A stretch of 9,381 nt of DNA, taken from NCBI GenBank assembly GCA_020853255.1, contig JADYZI010000084.1, forward strand, positions 1 to 9,381, written 5' to 3'. The notes beneath the pieces were generated by a model, which saw nothing but the letters and a program-made list of their open reading frames with translations, did no database searches and was not told where the DNA came from. Origin of the DNA: Acidobacteriota bacterium (GTDB taxonomy: Bacteria > Acidobacteriota > Blastocatellia > Pyrinomonadales > Pyrinomonadaceae). Positions 5,374 to 9,381 of the stretch are shown piece by piece; positions within the stretch are counted from its first letter, which is position 1, and each line of letters opens with the position of its first letter. The translations under genes were made by a program, and so were the position numbers.

Positions 5374-7671
5374 TCAATGTACCAATTCGCCGCCGAAGGC
5401 GCGGCCGAGCCCCATTCCTTTTAGGCCCCACGACACGCGGTAATTCGAATCGCCGCCGCGATGGTTGTACCGAAGCGAGATCTGATGAAAACCCGCAGCG
5501 AGCGGAACTATCGCCGAACGCACCTTTAGATCTTTTGTTCCGGCGTCGTCGATAATTCGCTGACCGTCAAGAATAACGGTCACATCCCACGTCGAATCTA
5601 CGCGAAACTCATAGATCCCGGCGGTTGGGGCATTCATATAGCCGTCGAACGTGGCAACAAACGGCTTCTTTAGGTCAGCGTTCTTCTCAAACTGATTCAG
5701 CAAGATCGATCGCGATTCGCCTGTCGTCCGCGTTCCTTCGCCCGAAGGTTCCGGGTTTGGGATGAATAGTTCCCACGAAACACCCGGCCGTTTTTGCGGC
5801 GGATCAACTGCCGCAAGCGGTTCGCGGTTGACATAGGTCGCTGCGTATATCGAGCTCTTTCGGCCCGATGGGATCACCTCGATCGTCTTTACCGTCACAA
5901 CCTCGCCTTTAGCGACCGTAAACTCGACCGGTGACGTATATTGCTTCGAATTTTCATCCGGCGTAGAGCCATCGAGCGTGTAATAGATCTTGTAATTCGG
6001 TGCAAACGGCGTAAGTTCGAGCTCAGCCTTGCCGTCGACGCCGACGATCGTGTTCTTCAGCCCATCCGGTTCGGGAATTCGGAAATTAATATTCTGTGCC
6101 TCAAGCCGCGGGAGGTTTGCGGCAAGGCGGCGTTTGAAATCCGCGTAGTTTTTATTGGCGGGCTGTGTCCAAAGAACTTCGGCTAGAGCGATCATTCTCG
6201 GGAAAGCCATATATTCGACGGCCGCAGGCGTTTTTAGATATTCGGTCCATATATTTGCCTGGCCGCCGAGGATGTATTTCGCCTCGTCGAGTGCGATCTC
6301 TTTCGGAACCGGATCCCAACCATATACCTTTTCCAACGGAATATAAGCACCGATGTTTAGCGGCTCATATGCCGGGTCGCCCTGGCCGTAATCAAAATAA
6401 ACGTAAGTGTTCGGCGTCATTATCACGTCGTGATGTGCCTTTGCGGCCTCGATACCGCCCTTCTCGCCGCGCCAGCTCATGATGGTCGCGTTCGGCGCGA
6501 CACCACCTTCGAGTATCTCGTCCCAGCCGATGATCTTTTTACCTTTTGAATTGATGAATTTTTCGATCCGGCGGATAAAATAGCTCTGTACCTCGTGTTC
6601 ATCCTTGAGGTTCTCGCGTTTTTTAAGTTCCTGAACGTATGCCGAATCCTTCCAAAAGTCTTTCAGAACTTCGTCGCCGCCGATATGCACGTACGGCGAA
6701 TCAGGAAACAGCTTGATGGTTTCGTCGAGTACGTCTTCGAGAAACTTAAAGGTCTCTTCGGTCGGGCAGAACACTTCTTTGAAAATGCCCCAGGTCTTCT
6801 TCACCTCGAACTTGTAATCCGGTGCGGCGCAGCCTTTGCCCAATTCTGGGTAGGCCGCGAGTGCAGCAGAGGCGTGGCCGGGAAGTTCGATCTCAGGGAT
6901 GACCGTTACGTAGCGAGCTTTCGCGTATGCGATGACATCCTTGATCTGCTGCTGAGTATAGAAACCTTCGACCGGCACACCATCGCCTTTGAAGGTCGGC
7001 GAATACCGCCCAAGAAGCGATTCGCTCCGTTTCGAGCCGACCTCGGTGAGTTTAGGGTACTTCTTGATCTCTATCCGCCAGCCCTGATCGTCCGTCAAAT
7101 GCCAGTGAAACGTATTGAACTTATACTGTGACATCAGGTCGATGTACTTCTTGACGAACGAAATGGGCATAAAATGCCGACTGACATCGAGATGCATGCC
7201 GCGATAGGCAAAACGCGGCGAATCATTGATGTTTATGGCCGGAATGCCGACATCGCCTGCCGATTTTGCCGGCATAAGCTGAATCAGAGATTGGATCGCA
7301 TAAAATCCGCCCGCTTCGCCGCCAGCGATCTCGACAAGGTCGGGTGTGACGCGCAGCGTGTAGTTCTCGCCCTTTTGTTCAGTGCCGCTTGAGTCAGCGA
7401 TCTTTAGTACGATCGCGTCCTTGGAGAGCGCTTTTTTGCCGACGCCGAGTTTGAAACCGTAATTCGATGAAAACAGGTCATTTAGGATCGCGGCCAAACG
7501 TTTCCCACCTTCACCTGTTGCAACGATCTTTGTCTTCTTCGATAACGTGAATTGGCCGGCGGACCGTTCGACACTCTGCGGCTCAGGAATAATGCTTATC
7601 GCGCTGTTCTGAGCAAAAAACGTCGAAGAGAAAGCGAAGATGCAAACAAGAGCAAGGAATAGTAGTTTCAT
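5374..7671 (-). CDS. Secreted GH20 beta-N-acetylhexosaminidase
   Basis: This 765-residue exported enzyme should release terminal beta-linked GlcNAc/GalNAc by substrate-assisted catalysis. Residues 1-20 are a signal peptide (MKLLFLALVCIFAFSSTFFA). Residues about 22-150 form the GH20b non-catalytic domain (ISIIPEPQSVE at 25-35). The catalytic barrel begins at FAYRGMHLDVSRHF (154-167, R157 a substrate-binding Arg) and includes NTFHWHLTDDQGWRIE (186-201), PEIELPGHA (259-267), the catalytic pair D333-E334 in HIGGDE (329-334), MSWRG (398-402) and GGQANIWTEY (469-478). A chitobiase-type C-terminal module follows (YTLDGSTPD, about 545-615), then a PA14-type domain (about 625-760, FDGYMNAPTAGIYEFRVDS). 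All key residues are present and no repeat insertion is seen. It lies 127 bp upstream of the GH92 gene on the same strand; the joint product set fits glycoprotein or glycan breakdown. The ribosome binding site is weak (AAGAA). Confidence 0.95.
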   Translation of the reverse strand: MKLLFLALVCIFAFSSTFFAQNSAISIIPEPQSVERSAGQFTLSKKTKIVATGEGGKRLAAILNDLFSSNYGFKLGVGKKALSKDAIVLKIADSSGTEQKGENYTLRVTPDLVEIAGGEAGGFYAIQSLIQLMPAKSAGDVGIPAININDSPRFAYRGMHLDVSRHFMPISFVKKYIDLMSQYKFNTFHWHLTDDQGWRIEIKKYPKLTEVGSKRSESLLGRYSPTFKGDGVPVEGFYTQQQIKDVIAYAKARYVTVIPEIELPGHASAALAAYPELGKGCAAPDYKFEVKKTWGIFKEVFCPTEETFKFLEDVLDETIKLFPDSPYVHIGGDEVLKDFWKDSAYVQELKKRENLKDEHEVQSYFIRRIEKFINSKGKKIIGWDEILEGGVAPNATIMSWRGEKGGIEAAKAHHDVIMTPNTYVYFDYGQGDPAYEPLNIGAYIPLEKVYGWDPVPKEIALDEAKYILGGQANIWTEYLKTPAAVEYMAFPRMIALAEVLWTQPANKNYADFKRRLAANLPRLEAQNINFRIPEPDGLKNTIVGVDGKAELELTPFAPNYKIYYTLDGSTPDENSKQYTSPVEFTVAKGEVVTVKTIEVIPSGRKSSIYAATYVNREPLAAVDPPQKRPGVSWELFIPNPEPSGEGTRTTGESRSILLNQFEKNADLKKPFVATFDGYMNAPTAGIYEFRVDSTWDVTVILDGQRIIDDAGTKDLKVRSAIVPLAAGFHQISLRYNHRGGDSNYRVSWGLKGMGLGRAFGGELVH

Positions 7672-7753
7672 TTTGTTCTTAAAGATGCAGCAGAATCTAG
7701 CAGCGCAAAGATCGCGCGTTTGTTTTGTTTGGTAACATTATTCCACAAGTTGG

Positions 7754-7814
7754 GCACACTCCCTACCGGTCGTGTTTCCGCCTCGTTTTCTCAGCGTCTT
7801 GGCGTCTCAGCGTT
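7754..7814 (+). repeat. Composite repeat unit 1: ACCGGT palindrome plus octamer array
   Basis: The 25-nt sequence at 7754-7778 contains ACTCCCTACCGGTCGTGT and recurs exactly at 7857-7881. About 12 nt later follow three 8-nt units, TCAGCGTC, TTGGCGTC and TCAGCGTT (7791-7814). Confidence 0.75.
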
Positions 7815-7856
7815 AAGAGAAAGAAATCCAAAATCGGAAATTCAAGATCCGACGAG

Positions 7857-7916
7857 GCACACTCCCTACCGGTCGTGTTTCTGCTTTCTTCTCTCTGCGT
7901 CTCAGCGTGTCTGCGT
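7857..7916 (+). repeat. Composite repeat unit 2: ACCGGT palindrome plus octamer array
   Basis: Second direct copy of the 25-nt element (7857-7881). It is again followed after about 11 nt by three 8-nt units, CTCTGCGT, CTCAGCGT and GTCTGCGT (7893-7916). The conserved order in both units means the palindrome and the octamer array travel, or were duplicated, together. Diverged copies of the 25-nt part lie at 9001-9026 (inverted) and 9052-9076. Confidence 0.75.
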
Positions 7917-7948
7917 TGAAAACTTTTTCCGCACACCGTATGGTTTGA

Positions 7949-8995
7949 TCATGCAGCTATCCGACCCACCAGGCTTTTCAATTCGGCAGGCAGATCGGAA
8001 GTGAACGATAGCCGTTCGCCGGTTTTTGGGTGGGTGAACGCGAGCTTTTCGGCGTGGAGGAACTGGCGGCCGAGGCTTTGAATTGCCTTGCGGACGTTAA
8101 TATCCGCTACCGTATTGTCGCGGCCTTCGTTGTAAATTGCATCGCCGACGACCGGATGGTTTATCGACGCTAAGTGCACGCGTATCTGGTGTGTTCGGCC
8201 CGTCTTGATCTCAACCTCGAGGAGCGTAAACTTATCGAAACGTTGCCTCACTTTCCATAAGCTGAGTGCGCTACGGCCGTTCGCGGCAACGGTCATTTTT
8301 GTCCGATGCCAGCGGTCGCGGGCGATAGGCCTATCGATCGTCCCCAAATTTTCACCCGGGCTGCCGTGGACAAGGGCGATATACGACTTATATACCTCTC
8401 GATCACGAAACTGCCCGGCCAATGCTTCGTGGGTTTGCTCATCTTTAGCAACGACGATCAGGCCGGATGTGTCCTTATCCAACCGATGCACGATACCGAC
8501 CCTGTCAGTGCCGCCTGCGTTAGCGGGCGGCCAGTTGGCTGCCTCATTGCCAGCATTCTGGCCACCCGCTAACGCAGAGGGTTCTGACTTGAAATTCTGG
8601 CCACCCGCTAACGCAGGCGGTACTGACTTGAAGTGCCAGGCTATGGCATTTGCGAGCGTACCGCTTGATACGCCGGCTCCGGGATGAACGACCATTCCGG
8701 CGGGCTTATTGATAACCGCCAGATACTCGTCTTCAAAAATAATATCAAGCGGAATGTTTTCCGGCTCGAACTTTGCGACCGGTGCTTCTGTCAGGTCAAC
8801 ATCGATCTCATCCCCGGCACGCACTTTATATGAGGCTTTCGCCGGCCGCTCATTGACCAACACGTCACCGTTTTCGATAAGTTTCCGCAGCTGTGAACGC
8901 GACCAGCCATCGATGCATTCGGCAAGAAACGCGTCGAGACGGCTGGCTGCATCCGCTAGTTCAACTTTGATAATTGTGGAATCAGGCTGCGGCAT
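7949..8995 (-). CDS. rluD: RluA/RluD-family 23S rRNA pseudouridine synthase with an in-frame repeat insertion
   Basis: This enzyme isomerises uridine to pseudouridine in structured RNA, most likely 23S rRNA. With the ATG at 8995 it has 348 residues. An S4 RNA-binding domain occupies about 16-70 (SRSQLRKLIENGDVLVNE). The catalytic domain then shows VINKPAGMVVHPG (94-106), the catalytic motif HRLDKDTSG (170-178, nucleophile D173) and KTGRTHQIRVHLA (264-276). About 40 residues at 125-164, rich in PPALAGGQ-like repeats, lie between NAIAWHF and GIVHRLD, where relatives have a short variable loop. They come from the repeat at 8504-8627 and leave every motif intact, so the enzyme is probably active. 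A GTG at 9007 would add four residues, but that sequence belongs to a dispersed repeat, so the ATG is preferred; neither has a strong ribosome binding site. The gene starts 33 bp after lgt ends, consistent with co-transcription. RluD is favoured over RluA or RluC by the S4 domain and overall layout, but the modified position cannot be read from sequence alone. Confidence 0.92.
   Translation of the reverse strand: MPQPDSTIIKVELADAASRLDAFLAECIDGWSRSQLRKLIENGDVLVNERPAKASYKVRAGDEIDVDLTEAPVAKFEPENIPLDIIFEDEYLAVINKPAGMVVHPGAGVSSGTLANAIAWHFKSVPPALAGGQNFKSEPSALAGGQNAGNEAANWPPANAGGTDRVGIVHRLDKDTSGLIVVAKDEQTHEALAGQFRDREVYKSYIALVHGSPGENLGTIDRPIARDRWHRTKMTVAANGRSALSLWKVRQRFDKFTLLEVEIKTGRTHQIRVHLASINHPVVGDAIYNEGRDNTVADINVRKAIQSLGRQFLHAEKLAFTHPKTGERLSFTSDLPAELKSLVGRIAA
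8504..8627. repeat. In-frame PALAGG-type repeat cluster inside rluD
   Basis: A 31-nt unit centred on the hairpin CCGCCTGC-GTTA-GCGGGCGG occurs three times: 8504-8534 in one orientation, and 8558-8588 plus 8597-8627 in the other. The outer copies match at 29 of 31 positions as terminal inverted repeats. The two direct copies have an exact 39-nt period and translate as two 13-residue units, FKSVPPALAGGQN and FKSEPSALAGGQN. The inverted copy reads WPPANAGGTD. TTAG/CTAA in the core would give a stop in other frames, so insertion is tolerated only in particular frames. Confidence 0.88.
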
Positions 8996-9000
8996 AAGCA

Positions 9001-9076
9001 GAAACACGAGCGGTAAGGAGCGTGTCGCTTAGCGGTCCGGAGATGGATCGGGCACACTCGCTGCCGGTTGTGTTTC
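9001..9076. repeat. Inverted repeat spanning the lgt stop and rluD leader
   Basis: Arms at 9001-9026 and 9051-9076 match at 19 of 26 positions and are diverged copies of the 25-nt element at 7754-7778. The right arm is translated as ETQPAASVP near the C-terminus of Lgt. The left arm runs through the GTG at 9007 and ends just before the rluD ATG at 8995. A transcript could fold into a stem-loop enclosing the lgt stop codon, which could couple or dampen rluD translation; that role is inferred. Confidence 0.6.
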
Positions 9077-9381
9077 CACCTTCCTAAGCCGCATTATCAT
9101 GAAGACTATGCACGCCGCCGCCACCACCAGGCTGACTATCTGCGACGTAGAGAGGCCCGTAAGGGTCGTCAGGCCAAACAGGTCTCCTCGCGGATCATCG
9201 CGGATGAACTCGATCGAAAAACGGAAGATCGAGTAGATTATCCCGTACGCGATCAGTACTTGCCCGTCAAATTTCTTGTGTCTGTGGAGCCAGAATAGAA
9301 ATGCGAATACCGCGAGCATCGCGAACGATTCGATCAGCTGCGTCGGATGAAGGAAAAGTTCGTTGCCGCTTGGGCCGTACA
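9029..9381 (-). CDS. lgt: Prolipoprotein diacylglyceryl transferase, C-terminal part
   Basis: Lgt moves a diacylglyceryl group from phosphatidylglycerol to the lipobox Cys of prelipoproteins in the inner membrane. The window shows the last 116 codons; the 5' part lies beyond the edge and the frame is open to 9381. Recognisable Lgt segments are YGPSGNELFLHPTQLIES, then a membrane helix (FAMLAVFAFLFWLH), the turn KKFDGQVLIAYGIIYSIFR, the conserved RFSIEFIRDDPRGD block (Arg, Glu and Arg with the R-x3-E-x2-R spacing of essential residues in this family), LSTSQIVSLV and a last helix (about VSLVVAAACIVFMIM). The 16-residue tail after RLRK is encoded largely by a dispersed repeat (9051-9076). rluD follows after 33 bp. 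Confidence 0.93.
   Translation of the reverse strand, partial: YGPSGNELFLHPTQLIESFAMLAVFAFLFWLHRHKKFDGQVLIAYGIIYSIFRFSIEFIRDDPRGDLFGLTTLTGLSTSQIVSLVVAAACIVFMIMRLRKVETQPAASVPDPSPDR

Larger units (their letters stand above)
7672..7948. other. Repeat-rich gap between rluD and the GH20 gene
   Basis: This 277-bp gap must contain the GH20 promoter, but no convincing -35/-10 pair was found. It is dominated by two direct composite units (7754-7814 and 7857-7916), listed separately. A small palindrome, GAAAA-CT-TTTTC, lies at 7918-7929 downstream of the rluD stop; it is too short and lacks a following U-tract to call a terminator. Short overlapping open frames through the gap consist of repeat sequence and have no coding character. 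Confidence 0.6.

Noticed and set aside
6595..7131. Plus-strand open frame of 178 codons
   Set aside because: It is antisense to the GH20 catalytic barrel, including the HIGGDE region.
7720..8004. Small plus-strand gene(s) in the rluD-GH20 gap
   Set aside because: The open frames consist of dispersed repeats and run into rluD antisense; no ribosome binding site or domain was seen.
8555..8627. A minimal CRISPR-like array from the 39-nt period
   Set aside because: There are only two direct copies plus one inverted copy, the repeats are palindromic and translated, and there are no cas genes.

Overview
The window holds six genes. All read as ordinary chromosomal bacterial genes, but they are embedded in, and in several cases interrupted by, a dense collection of short palindromic and tandem repeats. 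The mix (Tat-exported DUF1501 protein, multidomain secreted glycosidases, moderate GC, very repeat-rich gaps) suggests an environmental soil or freshwater bacterium, most likely an Acidobacteriota of the Blastocatellia type. The taxon is an inference; no rRNA or other marker is present.

Layout. Positions 1-679 (minus strand) are the N-terminal 226 residues of a DUF1501 protein with a twin-arginine leader; its 3' end lies outside the window. Positions 680-911 form a divergent intergenic region. Positions 912-1739 (plus) encode a 2-oxoglutarate/Fe(II) oxygenase. It converges across a 96-bp heptamer-repeat gap on a long minus-strand run: a secreted GH92 alpha-mannosidase (1836-5246), a secreted GH20 beta-N-acetylhexosaminidase (5374-7671), an RluD-type pseudouridine synthase (7949-8995) and the 3' end of lgt (9029-9381).

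The GH20 and GH92 enzymes have complementary activities on N-glycan or other mannose/GlcNAc-containing glycoconjugates. Both carry a chitobiase-type C-terminal module plus a carbohydrate-binding-type end domain (PA14 and F5/8 type C), so they look like a small export-and-degrade unit. lgt and rluD form a separate housekeeping pair, 33 bp apart.

The unusual part is the repeats. At least six families of short elements occur here and several lie in frame inside conserved enzymes: two insertions of about 57 and 75 codons in the GH92 catalytic region, one of about 40 codons just before the catalytic HRLD motif of RluD, repeats that build the GH92 leader peptide, and one that forms the Lgt tail. 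Three structural facts stand out. (1) The GH92 57-codon insertion and the RluD insertion have unrelated sequences but the same architecture: an inverted copy at one end and two direct copies with an exact 39-nt (13-codon) period at the other. (2) A 41-nt two-hairpin module occurs twice in the 75-codon insertion, with compensatory changes in both stems. (3) A two-hairpin element of about 60 nt occurs as two inverted copies placed almost symmetrically around the GH92 start codon, again with compensatory stem changes. Together these suggest structure-selected, frame-tolerant palindromic elements analogous to the Rickettsia palindromic elements or to REP/BIME elements moved by RAYT transposases. 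No transposase is present in the window.
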